Positions 16,874-25,995 of a stretch of 35,914 nucleotides of DNA are shown here, one piece after another. The notes under the pieces are model-generated. The model was given only the letters and a program-made list of their open reading frames with translations. It was not told the DNA's origin and did not search any database. The first letter of the stretch is position 1, and each line of letters opens with the position of its first letter. A program made the position numbers and the translations under genes. Source of the DNA: Pirellulaceae bacterium (lineage in GTDB: Bacteria; Planctomycetota; Planctomycetia; Pirellulales; Pirellulaceae); contig JAKVBZ010000018.1 in NCBI GenBank assembly GCA_022448645.1, forward strand, positions 34,132 to 70,045, in the 5' to 3' direction.

Positions 16874-16975
16874 CGGTACACCCTCCTTACCAGGCGAATG
16901 ACTGAGCTTCTTCTAAATAATCGGCTGGACGAGACAAGGAAAGCAGCCGAATGAGGCGTGAACCGCCATCTAATA

Positions 16976-17005
16976 AGTATAGTTTTCTTCGCTTGCCATG
17001 GTCAA
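16976..17005 (-). promoter_or_regulatory. Near-consensus sigma70 promoter for the 182-residue hypothetical gene
   Basis: On the minus strand, TTGACC (17000-17005) and TATACT (16976-16981) each match the consensus at five of six positions and are separated by 18 bases. The leader to the ATG at 16873 is about 95 bases. It is the best housekeeping-type promoter I can see in the window. Confidence 0.6.
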
Positions 17006-17082
17006 GATTTTGCGAACGAGAAGCAAAATGACGCGTTATCGAAAAGCTTTAAGCCAAAACCGTCCTGTTGATCCACGGTCTT

Positions 17083-17126
17083 GCGGTTTACCGCCAATCG
17101 TGGTCAGTTCGAAGTTACACTGACCA
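17083..17126 (-). terminator. Two tandem hairpins just downstream of trpA
   Basis: TGGTCAG (17101-17107) pairs perfectly with CTGACCA (17120-17126) around a 12-base loop, starting 4 bases beyond the trpA stop. Next, GCGGT (17083-17087) pairs with ACCGC (17090-17094). No T-run follows on the minus strand, so this may be a 3'-end stabilising structure rather than a classical terminator. Confidence 0.35.
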
Positions 17127-17130
17127 GCAC

Positions 17131-17931
17131 TCAGTCGGATAAAGCGTTCATCAAAGAAGAGACGTAATTACCAATGGCACGTATGGCGGTCTTGCGGTCG
17201 TTTGCGTGTTCAGCAATTCGACGCATGATAGCCGATCCCACGATCACACCATCGGCTACCGGTGACAATGCCGCTACGTGTTCGGGTTGGTTAATTCCGA
17301 AACCGATACAAACGGGCAAATCTGTTTGCTGACGAAGCCAGGCAACATTCTCTAGTAAGTCGTCCGGGAGCTGTGAGCGTTCGCCTGTAATTCCCGTGAC
17401 TGACACAAAGTAAATAAATCCGCTGGACGATTGAGCGATTTTTACAGCGCGTTCGCGCGGCGTGGTAGGAGTTACCAACTGTATCAAACTGAAATCATGA
17501 TCGGCACAGATTTTGGATAGATCATCGGCTTCCTCGACGAGCAAATCAGGTACGATCGCACCAGAGACTCCCGCAGCTTTTGCTTGCTGAACAAAATTTT
17601 CCAGTCCGTTTCGGTAAATAATGGCGTAGCTAACCATCATCACCACCGGACAGGCCAAATCCGGTGTCACCTTCGCTGTGAGATCGAAGATCTCGGATAG
17701 CCGGATTTTTCGTTCCAGTGCTCTGGTGTAAGAAGCTTGGATGACGGGACCATCGGCGATAGGGTCGCTATATGGGATCCCCAGCTCACACAGTGCGGTT
17801 CCCTGAGCCGACAATTCGCGTAACACATCTGCCGTAAAATCCAAGTCAGGATCGCCAGCGGTAACAAATGAAATAAACGCCTTACGATTGGTTCGGCGAA
17901 GTTCAGCAAATAAATCGTCAACGGCAGACAT
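17131..17931 (-). CDS. trpA: Tryptophan synthase alpha chain
   Basis: A 266-residue TIM-barrel enzyme that cleaves indole-3-glycerol phosphate to indole and glyceraldehyde 3-phosphate and passes indole through a tunnel to TrpB. The catalytic acids fall at the same numbers as in E. coli: Glu49 (CELGIPYSDP) and Asp60 (IADGPVIQ). The phosphate-binding loop region GFGINQPEHV and VIVGSAI are present. The ATG at 17929-17931 has no clear Shine-Dalgarno. It follows trpB with an 86-base gap in the same direction, the usual trpB-trpA order. No other trp gene is in the window, so the pathway genes are dispersed. Confidence 0.97.
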   Translation of the reverse strand: MSAVDDLFAELRRTNRKAFISFVTAGDPDLDFTADVLRELSAQGTALCELGIPYSDPIADGPVIQASYTRALERKIRLSEIFDLTAKVTPDLACPVVMMVSYAIIYRNGLENFVQQAKAAGVSGAIVPDLLVEEADDLSKICADHDFSLIQLVTPTTPRERAVKIAQSSSGFIYFVSVTGITGERSQLPDDLLENVAWLRQQTDLPVCIGFGINQPEHVAALSPVADGVIVGSAIMRRIAEHANDRKTAIRAIGNYVSSLMNALSD

Positions 17932-18017
17932 CAGGTGCTTTTGGGAAGAGCTTTTCGTAGAGGTAAAGTCAAACAGGGGTAAATCGAAGCAAACATGGAA
18001 CAGGGAAATCTGTCTGT

Positions 18018-19235
18018 CTATTGATGACCGCGCAGCCGAGCAATTTCCGCTGCATCCTTGTCTCCGCGTCCAGACAGGCAGACGACAATCGATTGTTCCG
18101 ACGAGTAATTAGATGCCAAACGTAACGCTGCTGCTATTGCGTGCGAACTTTCTAAGGCCGGCAAAATCCCTTCGGTCGCAGCCAGCGCGTCAAACGCCTG
18201 CAGTGCATCTTCATCTTCGCAGGTCGTATAGTTGACACGACTGGTGTCTTTCCAGTAACTGTGTTCCGGACCAACACCGGGATAGTCAAGCCCAGCGGAA
18301 ATGGAATGCACGTCATGAGTCTGTCCATCCTCATCTTGCATGACATAGCTGTAACTTCCGTGTAATACTCCGGGTTGTCCATAAGTTAACGGTGATGCAT
18401 GGTCCCCAGGTTGATGACTGCGGCCCCCAGCTTCCACGCCAGTCAGCGCTACTTCGTGATCATCCACAAACGGATAGAACATGCCGGCGGCGTTACTACC
18501 GCCTCCTACACAGGCAACGACCAAGTCAGGCAAGCGGCCTATGGCAGCTAAGCATTGTTCTCGTGTCTCACGTCCAATCACCGACTGAAAATCGCGAACC
18601 ATGCGGGGGAACGGGTTCGGCCCCACCACAGAACCGATAATGTAGTGTGTGCTTTCCACGCTCGACATCCAATCACGCATCGCTTCATTAATTGCGTCGC
18701 GTAAGGTTCGTGATCCCGATGTTACCGGACGCACTTCGGCACCTAGAAGTTTCATGCTGAAAACATTGGGGGCCTGTCTTCGAATGTCTTCCTCTCCCAT
18801 ATAGACAACACAAGGCAAGCCAAATCTGGCACAAGCGGTCGCTGTCGCCACACCGTGTTGCCCAGCCCCAGTTTCCGCAATCACGCGCCGTTTTCCCATC
18901 CTAAGCGTGAGTAAAGCTTGTCCCAGCGTATTGTTGATTTTGTGGGCACCCGTGTGATTTAGGTCTTCACGTTTTAGCCAGATTTGCGCACCACCTCCGC
19001 GTTCTGTTAGCCGAGGTGCGAAATAAAGAGGGGACGGTCGTCCCACATATGTTTGCAACAGGCTAGTCAATTCCTGCTGAAACCCTTCGTCCCGACGAGC
19101 TGCGTCGTATTGTGCTGTCAATTCATCCAGCGCACGCGTCAACGTTTCGGGAACGTATCGACCGCCAAACGGTCCAAAACGTCCCGCATCATTTGGCACT
19201 TTGCTGTTGGCTGGGGTACTGATACTGTCGGACAT
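18018..19235 (-). CDS. trpB: Tryptophan synthase beta chain
   Basis: A 405-residue PLP enzyme that condenses indole and serine to tryptophan. The N-terminal [15 protein letters not shown] is diagnostic, the PLP lysine is Lys99 in HTGAHKINN, the glycine-rich phosphate cup is [12 protein letters not shown], and a monovalent-cation/COMM region ([13 protein letters not shown]) is present. The start is taken as the ATG at 19233-19235. A TTG-initiated frame up to 19295 would add 20 residues but runs almost to the divergent mutM start and has no support. This is TrpB1-type, expected to work with the trpA downstream. The 77-base region between trpB and mutM must hold both promoters, but none is clear. 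Confidence 0.97.
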   Translation of the reverse strand: MSDSISTPANSKVPNDAGRFGPFGGRYVPETLTRALDELTAQYDAARRDEGFQQELTSLLQTYVGRPSPLYFAPRLTERGGGAQIWLKREDLNHTGAHKINNTLGQALLTLRMGKRRVIAETGAGQHGVATATACARFGLPCVVYMGEEDIRRQAPNVFSMKLLGAEVRPVTSGSRTLRDAINEAMRDWMSSVESTHYIIGSVVGPNPFPRMVRDFQSVIGRETREQCLAAIGRLPDLVVACVGGGSNAAGMFYPFVDDHEVALTGVEAGGRSHQPGDHASPLTYGQPGVLHGSYSYVMQDEDGQTHDVHSISAGLDYPGVGPEHSYWKDTSRVNYTTCEDEDALQAFDALAATEGILPALESSHAIAAALRLASNYSSEQSIVVCLSGRGDKDAAEIARLRGHQ

Positions 19236-19312
19236 CTGTATTATGGTACCATCACGAAGTGCAGATGTCGATTGATGACTGACGACCGGTGACAAACGGA
19301 CACCATATCACC

Positions 19313-20158
19313 ATGCCAGAACTTCCAGAAGTCGAAACGATGCGGCGAGGTATCTTGGGCATTGTGGGAAGCCGCATCCTAAGCCTGGAGTGGCTGCGAA
19401 GGCCTCTCAAACCCCTCACCAGCGAGCCGTCACGTGCCGTGTTTCGCCGACGAGCGATCGGGCAGAGAATATCGGCCGTGGATCGCATCGGCAAGCGAGT
19501 CGTCATTCGCCTCGAATCGGAGGATGCCATCGTCGTCGAACCCCGAATGACCGGATTGGTTTTATTGGACGAGCCTCCCGACGAACTTCATTTGAGGTGG
19601 CGAATGGTTCTTGCCGGTTCTGTGAAGCATGTTTGGTACTGGGACCGTCGTGGCTTAGGATCTGTGCGATTGTTAAAGCCCGACGACCTGCAAGAAGCGT
19701 TAGGCCCTGGGCGACTCGGTCCCGATGCCTTGACGGTTTCGGCCGAGACATTACAGGAGCAATTTGGAGCGAGTCGGCGCGCGATCAAAGTGGCTCTGCT
19801 CGACCAACGCTGCCTGGCGGGCATTGGCAACCTGTACGCTTCGGAAATCCTGCACCAAGCCCAAATCCATCCAGCCGTGCCCTGTCAACGATTGAAATCA
19901 GGGCACTGGCAACGTTTGCAAAAATGTACGCATGGTGTCCTACAAACCGCCATTGCTTACGAAGGCTCGACTCTCTCTGACGGTACTTACCGTAACGCAC
20001 TGAACCAGTCTGGCGGGTACCAGAATCAACATCGAGTCTATGCGCGAGCCGGAATGGACTGTATCACTTGCCGGTCGGCGAAAATTGTTCGCATCGTACA
20101 AGCTCAGCGATCAACCTTCTTTTGTCCGCAATGTCAAAAGAAACGACTACCCAAATAA
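19313..20158 (+). CDS. mutM: Formamidopyrimidine-DNA glycosylase
   Basis: A 281-residue base-excision repair enzyme that removes 8-oxoguanine and ring-opened purines and nicks the abasic site. The product starts MPELPEVET: after Met removal, Pro is the catalytic nucleophile and Glu the next catalytic residue. The conserved lysine lies in DRIGKRVVIRL, and the helix-two-turn-helix segment is LAGIGNLYASEIL. A four-cysteine zinc finger (CITC ... CPQC) closes the protein, with 17 residues between the pairs where E. coli has 16. The ATG at 19313 is the only start giving the required N-terminal proline, so longer in-frame versions are rejected. It is transcribed divergently from trpB. Confidence 0.95.
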   Translation: MPELPEVETMRRGILGIVGSRILSLEWLRRPLKPLTSEPSRAVFRRRAIGQRISAVDRIGKRVVIRLESEDAIVVEPRMTGLVLLDEPPDELHLRWRMVLAGSVKHVWYWDRRGLGSVRLLKPDDLQEALGPGRLGPDALTVSAETLQEQFGASRRAIKVALLDQRCLAGIGNLYASEILHQAQIHPAVPCQRLKSGHWQRLQKCTHGVLQTAIAYEGSTLSDGTYRNALNQSGGYQNQHRVYARAGMDCITCRSAKIVRIVQAQRSTFFCPQCQKKRLPK

Positions 20159-20308
20159 GCACAGCGGATACATATTCAGCAGAATTGCTACATTCGTTTC
20201 CAATCGACTAGCATACGGCATGTGGGGTGGGAGCGTTGTGCCACCTGGGCGTCGTCACGAGCTGTTTGTCCGACTGGACTCGTCGTCATGATGTATGGTT
20301 TGTAGTAG

Positions 20309-20332
20309 CAGGTCTGCTTGTGGGCAGGCCTG
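20309..20332 (+). other. Hairpin in the mutM-PilZ intergenic region
   Basis: CAGGTCTGC (20309-20317) and GCAGGCCTG (20324-20332) pair over nine positions with one G-U pair around a TTGTGG loop. It lies about 90 bases before the PilZ gene, so it would fall in its 5' leader if transcription starts upstream. No T-run follows, and it does not resemble the c-di-GMP riboswitches I know. Confidence 0.35.
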
Positions 20333-20420
20333 TCATTCGTCATCCCGAAAAGAAATATCCCACTGAGCCCTTTTCGTTTAGGACCAGATACCGTCCGGAC
20401 TCTTCCTGCAAGGCCACGAG

Positions 20421-20786
20421 ATGATTGGGAATGCTGATTCCGATGTTGTCTTTTTTGATCTTATTCATTCCATGCTGGACGCCGAATGTGAGCGACGTGG
20501 CCATGAACGACTGGATTACAACAGTATTCAGCTCGTAGCTCCGTACGACGGGAAAAACTTGCCTACCCAAGCAGAATTCCTGCAAGTTCATTGTGTTGAC
20601 CTGTCGGAACGTGGCATCTGCTTTGCCATGTCTCAGCAACCAACTCATGGCTGGTTTGTCGTAGCACTCGGTGCCGTGCCATTTGTCTTTGTAAAAGCCA
20701 AAGTGTGTACGACCACTGAAGTCGGCAACAATGGTGCGACGGAATTTCGTGTTGGCTGCGAGTTCGTCGCGAAAATCGAACCTTAG
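20421..20786 (+). CDS. Single-domain PilZ protein, probable c-di-GMP receptor
   Basis: A 121-residue soluble protein. It shows both halves of the PilZ c-di-GMP binding signature in the right order and spacing: RxxxR at Arg26-Arg30 (RGHER) and DxSxxG at Asp60-Gly65 (DLSERG), followed by beta strands ending in a VGCEF segment, as is usual near the end of the barrel. Stand-alone PilZ proteins change conformation on binding c-di-GMP and act on motility, secretion or polysaccharide machinery through a partner. Polysaccharide genes lie 634 bases downstream, but no link is shown. The ATG at 20421 has AAGG (20410-20413) seven bases upstream. The first 20 residues are not part of the domain. Confidence 0.75.
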   Translation: MIGNADSDVVFFDLIHSMLDAECERRGHERLDYNSIQLVAPYDGKNLPTQAEFLQVHCVDLSERGICFAMSQQPTHGWFVVALGAVPFVFVKAKVCTTTEVGNNGATEFRVGCEFVAKIEP

Positions 20787-21420
20787 ACTTTAAAAGTAGG
20801 TCGAAGCGGTAGTCTGGATCCCCTCTGAGGGAAAGCTTGGACGGTGAACGGAAGTGCCTCTAGGCCGTTGGTGCTTTTCTTACTTCTTCGCGTGCCGTCG
20901 TGTTCATGGTTGTCGGCAAAAGTCGTGGTCACCTAACAGCTGCAAGTCTGTTTGGTTGGGACACTTCCTGAAAACCAAAGGTTCCGGTCCGAGATTCGGA
21001 AGCTGCGATCTGTCCTGACGGTTTCGGCTCGACTGAACGACTCGATAAGTAACCGGCGGAACGTAATCACGACTATCCCAGCCAGGCTGTAGTGTTCCAA
21101 CCACCCTGTCGTCAGGCTCCTTTGCTTCGTGACAGGTGATGGATGAATTGTTCGAGATACGGCTCATCGTCAGACCTCGGATGTGCCAGGCTGGCAGATT
21201 CAGTAGAGTCCGTAGGCCGGTCGCAGAACCGATAAGTAGTACAACCGTCACAGTTTAGTATGCCGAATGCACAAAAATCATCGAACCCTACTGTCGACAA
21301 TACCATGACAGGATTTCGTGCTGGTATCCTGGAGGCAGGTATTGGCCGTGTCCAAAGACAGCTGTGCCCCAGGGTATTGCCACGGTATTTATTTTCTCAT
21401 TCGTTGTTGGTGCAACTTAA
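20787..21420. other. 634-bp stretch without a convincing gene
   Basis: It separates the PilZ gene from the glycosyltransferase gene. Open frames on the minus strand (20904-21251, 21112-21306) lack recognisable domains and ribosome sites. Structure seen: the terminator-like hairpin at 20847-20878 and a perfect 13-base inverted repeat TGCCAG-G-CTGGCA at 21184-21196. No tRNA, IS end or known riboswitch was recognised. A small RNA gene or a decayed gene are both possible. Confidence 0.5.
20847..20878 (+). terminator. Candidate terminator after the PilZ gene
   Basis: AACG (20847-20850) pairs with CGTT (20866-20869), enclosing GCCT-CT-AGGC (20856-20865) with a one-sided bulge. A T-rich run (CTTTTCTTACTTCTT) follows from 20874. 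The bulge makes it a moderate candidate. Confidence 0.3.
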
Positions 21421-22203
21421 GTGTTAGTCGGAAAGAAAGTTGTCGTAGTGCTTCCCGCTTATCGTGCGGAAAAGACGTTGGAACGTACGTTCGCCGAAAT
21501 TCCACACGATGTTGTGGATGAGATACTCTTGGTGGACGATGCCAGCAATGATGGTACGGTACGTCTGGCGCACAAGTTAGGTATTCGGACATTTGTCCAC
21601 GACCAAAATCGAGGTTACGGAGCAAATCAAAAAACCTGCTATCGAGAAGCGTTGCGTGCCAAGGCTGACATCATTGTGATGCTTCATCCGGACTATCAAT
21701 ATGATCCTCGCTTGATTCCTGCCATGGCGGGAATGATCGGGTCTGAGATCTACGATATTGTCCTGGCCTCGCGCATTTTAACCGGCAAAGCGATCCCCGG
21801 CGGAATGCCTCTGTACAAGTATGTCACGAATCGATTGTTAACGGCATTTGAAAATCTCATGCTGGGATCGCATCTGTCCGAGTTCCATACCGGCTATCGT
21901 GCTTTTTCACGCGAGGCATTAGAACGCTTGCCATTACTGGCAAACTCGGACGATTTCGTCTTCGATAATCAAATCCTGGCACAGGCCGTCTATTGCCGAT
22001 TCAACATCGGAGAGATCTCCTGTCCGACCAAATACTTTCCCGAAGCCAGCTCGATTAATTTTACTCGGTCGTGTAAGTATGGCTTGGGAGTCATTGGCAC
22101 CAGCATTCGATATCGCTTGGCAAAATGGGGTTTGGCCCGACCTGGGATTTTTTCTGACGACCCGACTTGCCGTCTGCCAAAGGAATTTGCCACCACGAAA
22201 TGA
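21421..22203 (+). CDS. Glycosyltransferase family 2 (DPM1-like, soluble)
   Basis: A 260-residue GT-A fold enzyme. The start [15 protein letters not shown], the nucleotide-binding [11 protein letters not shown] (Asp39-Asp40) and a catalytic region [10 protein letters not shown], in the place of the usual DADxQ(D/H)P, are present, as is [10 protein letters not shown]. This resembles the dolichyl/polyprenyl-phosphate mannosyltransferase-like branch. There is no C-terminal membrane span, so it acts as a soluble or peripheral enzyme at the inner face of the membrane. It begins with GTG at 21421, just after an in-frame stop, and lacks a good Shine-Dalgarno. It lies upstream of rfbC and rfbD, suggesting a role in a rhamnose-containing glycan. 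Donor and acceptor are unknown. Confidence 0.85.
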   Translation: MLVGKKVVVVLPAYRAEKTLERTFAEIPHDVVDEILLVDDASNDGTVRLAHKLGIRTFVHDQNRGYGANQKTCYREALRAKADIIVMLHPDYQYDPRLIPAMAGMIGSEIYDIVLASRILTGKAIPGGMPLYKYVTNRLLTAFENLMLGSHLSEFHTGYRAFSREALERLPLLANSDDFVFDNQILAQAVYCRFNIGEISCPTKYFPEASSINFTRSCKYGLGVIGTSIRYRLAKWGLARPGIFSDDPTCRLPKEFATTK

Positions 22204-22284
22204 ACCACCTTGCCTGTGCCTCCTACCAGTAGGTTTTCCTCCCTTTGGCTGAACATGACTTATCTGGCTTCAGCGGGATGTGCT

Positions 22285-22304
22285 GGCCCTGCAACGCGAG
22301 GGCC
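22285..22304 (+). other. GC-rich hairpin upstream of rfbC
   Basis: GGCCCT (22285-22290) pairs perfectly with AGGGCC (22299-22304) around an 8-base loop, about 45 bases before the rfbC start. There is no T-run, so it is more likely a leader or 3'-end stabilising structure than a terminator. Confidence 0.3.
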
Positions 22305-22350
22305 GCCATAATAGGACTTTCACTTCGTTGTCCTCAAAGAATATTTTTTC

Positions 22351-22902
22351 ATGCAGATTACGGACATGACCATACCTGAGGTCAAGCTGCTGACTCCCCG
22401 ACGATTCAGGGACGAGCGGGGATTCCTATGCGAAACCTATCGACGCCAGACATTTCACGACGTTGGCGTCAAGGAAGATTTTCAGCAAGACAACTTATCC
22501 TTCTCGGCATCGCAAGGCACGATACGCGGCCTTCACTTTCAGATTCCTCCGGTAGCTCAGGCCAAACTGGTATTTGTGCTAAGAGGTGCCATATTAGATG
22601 TGGCCGTGGACGTGCGAATTAACGCACCGTCTTATGGTCAGTATGTAGCACAACGGCTGGACGACCAGCAAGGAGAGCAGTTATTTATTCCATGTGGATT
22701 TGCACATGGTTTTGTAACGCTGGAACCGAATACACTGGTGTACTACAAGATTTCGTCCCCTTATTCACCAGAGCATGAACGGGGTGTCGCTTGGGACGAC
22801 CCGGACCTGGGGATTCCGTGGGGCATTCCCGAAGAGGACGCCTATCTTTCCGATCGGGATAAACGCCATCCGCGACTGAGGGACATTGAACCGTATTTTT
22901 GA
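22351..22902 (+). CDS. rfbC: dTDP-4-dehydrorhamnose 3,5-epimerase
   Basis: A 183-residue cupin-fold enzyme of normal family length. It epimerises C3 and C5 of dTDP-4-keto-6-deoxyglucose, the third step of dTDP-L-rhamnose synthesis. The catalytic base is His62 in GLHFQ, and the RGFLCETYRR, GQYVAQRL and CGFAHGF segments are diagnostic. The acidic partner and tyrosine region (LVYYKISSPYSPEHERG) are present. The ATG at 22351 has no evident Shine-Dalgarno (an AT-rich leader precedes it). rfbD follows 9 bases after the stop. The first two enzymes of the pathway (rfbA, rfbB) are not in this window. Confidence 0.95.
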   Translation: MQITDMTIPEVKLLTPRRFRDERGFLCETYRRQTFHDVGVKEDFQQDNLSFSASQGTIRGLHFQIPPVAQAKLVFVLRGAILDVAVDVRINAPSYGQYVAQRLDDQQGEQLFIPCGFAHGFVTLEPNTLVYYKISSPYSPEHERGVAWDDPDLGIPWGIPEEDAYLSDRDKRHPRLRDIEPYF

Positions 22903-22911
22903 AAAAAACAG

Positions 22912-23769
22912 ATGCAGCGTGACAAACTGTCAGGGAAGATCCTGATCACCGGCCGGGGAATGCTAGGAACTGCCTGGCATCTGATGCTATCGTCCCGAGG
23001 AATCGGGCACCAAGTTCTTGAACGGTCCGTTCTGGATATTTCTGATCAAGACGCCGTAGAGACCATCATTCGTGAAGGGACGGCTCTGGTCGTCAATACT
23101 GCGGCCTTCACCGATGTGGACGGTGCTGAAACGAAACCAGATCTGGCGAGGTTGGTTAATTCCACGGCGGTTGGTTTTTTAGCTCAGCGCTGTCAGCAGG
23201 TGGGTGCGACGCTTATCCATTATTCCACAGACTACGTGTTCGGCGGCCTCGCCAAACATCCCTACCCTGTTTCCACTCCCCATGACCCGATCAATGTTTA
23301 TGGTCATAGCAAGGCAGCGGGGGAAACACAGGTGTGGAATCTGTCGGAGGACCACTTGGTCATTCGAACGAGTTGGTTGTACGCATCGTGGGGGGATAAT
23401 TTTGTACGTACCATGCTGCAGGTTCTACGTAACACCCCCGAGGTAAGTGTTGTCGCAGACCAGCGAGGTCGCCCCACAAGCGCCCTGCATTTGGCCGAGG
23501 CTTCCTGGGAGTTGTTTCTACAGGGTTCGCGCGGTACGTTTCACGTTTGTGACGAAGGGGACTGTACCTGGTACGATTTTGCGCAGGAAATTTCACGACT
23601 TTGCAATGCCAAAGTCCAAATACAGGCGTGTGGAACGGATGCTTTCCCCCGACCAGCTCCACGGCCTGCGTACAGTGTACTGGATTTGTCGCAGACCACC
23701 GAACGAATCGGCCCTTTGTCTGAATGGCAGTGTAACCTGGCCCAAGTGATTCGCGAGTTTCCGCCATGA
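22912..23769 (+). CDS. rfbD: dTDP-4-dehydrorhamnose reductase
   Basis: A 285-residue extended short-chain dehydrogenase that makes dTDP-L-rhamnose from the RfbC product using NAD(P)H. The nucleotide motif ITGRGMLG begins near residue 12, STDYVFGG lies at 105-112, and the catalytic Tyr130-x3-Lys134 sits in VYGHSKAAGE. The C-terminal substrate domain has the usual RPAYSVLD segment. The family motif is normally GxxGQLG, and here Met replaces Gln. It forms an operon with rfbC, and the product feeds rhamnosyltransferases for surface polysaccharide. Confidence 0.95.
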   Translation: MQRDKLSGKILITGRGMLGTAWHLMLSSRGIGHQVLERSVLDISDQDAVETIIREGTALVVNTAAFTDVDGAETKPDLARLVNSTAVGFLAQRCQQVGATLIHYSTDYVFGGLAKHPYPVSTPHDPINVYGHSKAAGETQVWNLSEDHLVIRTSWLYASWGDNFVRTMLQVLRNTPEVSVVADQRGRPTSALHLAEASWELFLQGSRGTFHVCDEGDCTWYDFAQEISRLCNAKVQIQACGTDAFPRPAPRPAYSVLDLSQTTERIGPLSEWQCNLAQVIREFPP

Positions 23770-23919
23770 CTCATAAACTTATAAGTGATTTCAAAGACGA
23801 TTAGTAGAAATGGAAGATGGCTTCCAGGACCGTCGGTGAACCCGTTGAATGGAGCTCGACGTCCTTGGAAGGTCGTCCTATGAGGTTTTTGAAGCCGTTT
23901 CTAGGTTGGTGACCAGTCC

Positions 23920-25707
23920 ATGTGGACTTCACGACTGTTTTGGAAAATGTTTTTGCTGTACGGCGGATTGATATTCTTGATCGCCGCCACGTTTCCTATT
24001 GCGCTCGCCCGTTGGGAGCGTGCCAACGTCATCGACCAAGTTCGTGGACAGCTGGTAATCGCTGCCGAAATGATCAGGTCACGTGTCGAGCCGATTCTCG
24101 CAGCACAGGATCTGGAACAGCTGCAATCTGTCACGCATCAGATCGCTCGAATCACGGAGGTGAGACTTACGATTGTCGCTGAGGATGGAGAAGTTTTGGC
24201 AGAGAGCGAAGCTGTTGTGTCTGCAATGCAAAACCATAGCAATCGTCCTGAGCTGATTGCCGCTGGAAATCTGGGAAGAGGCGAAGCTATTCGACGTAGT
24301 CCCACCTTGGGCATTGATCTTTTCTATTTGGCCTTGCCCATCTACCAGGACAAAACCACCATTGGCTTTGTACGAGTGGCCTCGAAGTTGCAATCTATTG
24401 ATCGCAAGGCTCACGATCGTCAGCAGACATTGTGGCTGGTGGCAGGTGGGATAGTGTTTTTAGCCGCACCAATCGTTTACTTCACCGTGGGGAGCCTTGT
24501 CCGTCCACTGTCACAGCTGACAGCCAGTTCCCGAGCGATTTCAGCCGGAAATTACCAACATCCCGTTACCTTGGACAGCCACGACGAATTGGGCGAACTT
24601 GCTGGCGCCTTCAACCAAATGCGGAATGAATTGGCCCGTCGAGTCGCAGAACTGGAAGACCACAATCGTCGTATGTCGGTGGTGCTTGGGGGCATGGTAG
24701 AAGGTGTTCTCGCCGTCGATGCCGATCGGCGTGTATTGGTGGTAAATCAGGCCGCTCGACAACTCTTCAATTGTCCCACCGAAGATGTTACCGGTCGTCC
24801 CCTGCTGGAAGTCGCCCGAAACGTCGATGTAGATTCCGCCGTGACTCAAGTCTTTAACGGCCAAAATCCTTGTCAAACGGAGTTTACTTTGCCCGGCCCG
24901 ATGCGCCGCACCATCAGCCTGTTCGCCACCCGCTTGTCTGCCGATCCCAGTCCCGGCGTTGTCATCGTGCTGCATGATGTTACCGAACTGAGACGCTTAG
25001 AGAATCTACGCCGCGACTTCGTCACCAATGTTTCTCACGAACTAAAAACACCATTGGCTGCCATCAAGGCCTATGCAGAAACACTTCGAATGGGCGCCAT
25101 CAACGATTCGGAAAATAATCTCGGGTTTGTTGATGGCATTTCGAAACAAGCTGAACTATTACATCGACTGATCGGAGATGTCATTCACTTGGCTAGGGTC
25201 GAATCAGGAAAGGAAACCTTCGAGATCACGACAGTGGACATGAGGGAAACCATCAAGCAGTGTCTGTTTCAATACAAGACTCTGGCTGAAGAAAAGAACA
25301 TTGCGCTAATCTTTGAAGGCGTCGGCGACAACATGCAAGTCAAGGCAGACCGTGACGGAATGTTTGCTATCTTCAGTAATTTGCTCAGTAACGCGATCAA
25401 GTACACTCCAGAAGACGGACAAGTCAACGTCCGATTACGCTCCGATGGCCAAATGGTCCTACTGGAAGTACAGGATACGGGTATCGGCATTGATCAGGAG
25501 CACCAGGAACGAGTCTTTGAGAGATTTTTTCGAGTCGACCAGGCGCGTTCCAGAGATTTGGAGGGTACCGGCTTGGGATTGGCAATAGTAAAACACCTGG
25601 TGCTCGCGTTTAGTGGAAAAATCGGTGTGAAAAGTGATCTTGGTATGGGAAGCACTTTTCACGTGGAGTTCCCTCCAGTGAAGTCGCTCGAGCAACTTAG
25701 TGACTAG
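23920..25707 (+). CDS. phoR: Phosphate regulon sensor histidine kinase PhoR
   Basis: A 595-residue membrane kinase. TM1 (~9-28) and TM2 (~172-194) flank a periplasmic domain of about 140 residues. Next come a HAMP linker (RPLSQLTASSRAISAGNY...), a PAS domain (~245-350), a HisKA box with His373 (NVSHELKTPLAAIKAYAETL), and a HATPase with N box (LLSNAIKYTPEDG), G1 (DTGIGI), F box (ERFFRV) and G2 (GTGLGLAIV). It would autophosphorylate His373 and pass phosphate to PhoB. Assignment as PhoR rests on this architecture and on the adjacent pst-phoU-phoB genes. The extracytoplasmic domain is larger than in E. coli PhoR, which has almost none. The ATG at 23920 has only a weak Shine-Dalgarno. A strong terminator follows, so it is transcribed apart from the pst operon. 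Confidence 0.9.
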   Translation: MWTSRLFWKMFLLYGGLIFLIAATFPIALARWERANVIDQVRGQLVIAAEMIRSRVEPILAAQDLEQLQSVTHQIARITEVRLTIVAEDGEVLAESEAVVSAMQNHSNRPELIAAGNLGRGEAIRRSPTLGIDLFYLALPIYQDKTTIGFVRVASKLQSIDRKAHDRQQTLWLVAGGIVFLAAPIVYFTVGSLVRPLSQLTASSRAISAGNYQHPVTLDSHDELGELAGAFNQMRNELARRVAELEDHNRRMSVVLGGMVEGVLAVDADRRVLVVNQAARQLFNCPTEDVTGRPLLEVARNVDVDSAVTQVFNGQNPCQTEFTLPGPMRRTISLFATRLSADPSPGVVIVLHDVTELRRLENLRRDFVTNVSHELKTPLAAIKAYAETLRMGAINDSENNLGFVDGISKQAELLHRLIGDVIHLARVESGKETFEITTVDMRETIKQCLFQYKTLAEEKNIALIFEGVGDNMQVKADRDGMFAIFSNLLSNAIKYTPEDGQVNVRLRSDGQMVLLEVQDTGIGIDQEHQERVFERFFRVDQARSRDLEGTGLGLAIVKHLVLAFSGKIGVKSDLGMGSTFHVEFPPVKSLEQLSD

Positions 25708-25715
25708 GAACGATT

Positions 25716-25741
25716 GTGTGCCGCGGTACGGCACACCTTTT
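25716..25741 (+). terminator. Intrinsic terminator after phoR
   Basis: A perfect 8-bp stem, GTGTGCCG (25716-25723) and CGGCACAC (25729-25736), closes a CGGTA loop and is followed by CTTTT. It starts 8 bases past the phoR stop. This is the clearest intrinsic terminator in the window. Confidence 0.8.
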
Positions 25742-25995
25742 CGAGATGAAATATTTTTCGAGATAAAATATTTAGCAAGCAAGCTCAACACACCAAGTAG
25801 GCGAACAGAAAAATCAAGGACTGTGTGCAACTTGTAGTTTGGGCCTCCGACTCGAACATGGACGGAATAGGCCACAGCTGTCTTTCCTGGGTCAATTCTG
25901 AGCCGACAGTTCACCCTCAGAATCAAAATGGAAGGACCGCGACTGTGATTCACTAACGTTGCTGTCCCATAAACAAAGGTTTTTTCTCTCTGGAA

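Noticed and set aside
20904..21251. Minus-strand frame of 115 codons in the long intergenic region
   Set aside because: No domain, no ribosome site and no signal peptide; the hydrophobic start is short. It is left as a possibility only in the description of the region.
22221..22236. CCTA/TAGG hairpin with TTTT after the glycosyltransferase gene
   Set aside because: The stem is only four base pairs, too weak to call a terminator.
23770..23919. Search for a second Pho box before phoR
   Set aside because: No TTAAC/TTCAC-type repeats at 11-bp steps are present, only an isolated ACTTATAAGT palindrome.
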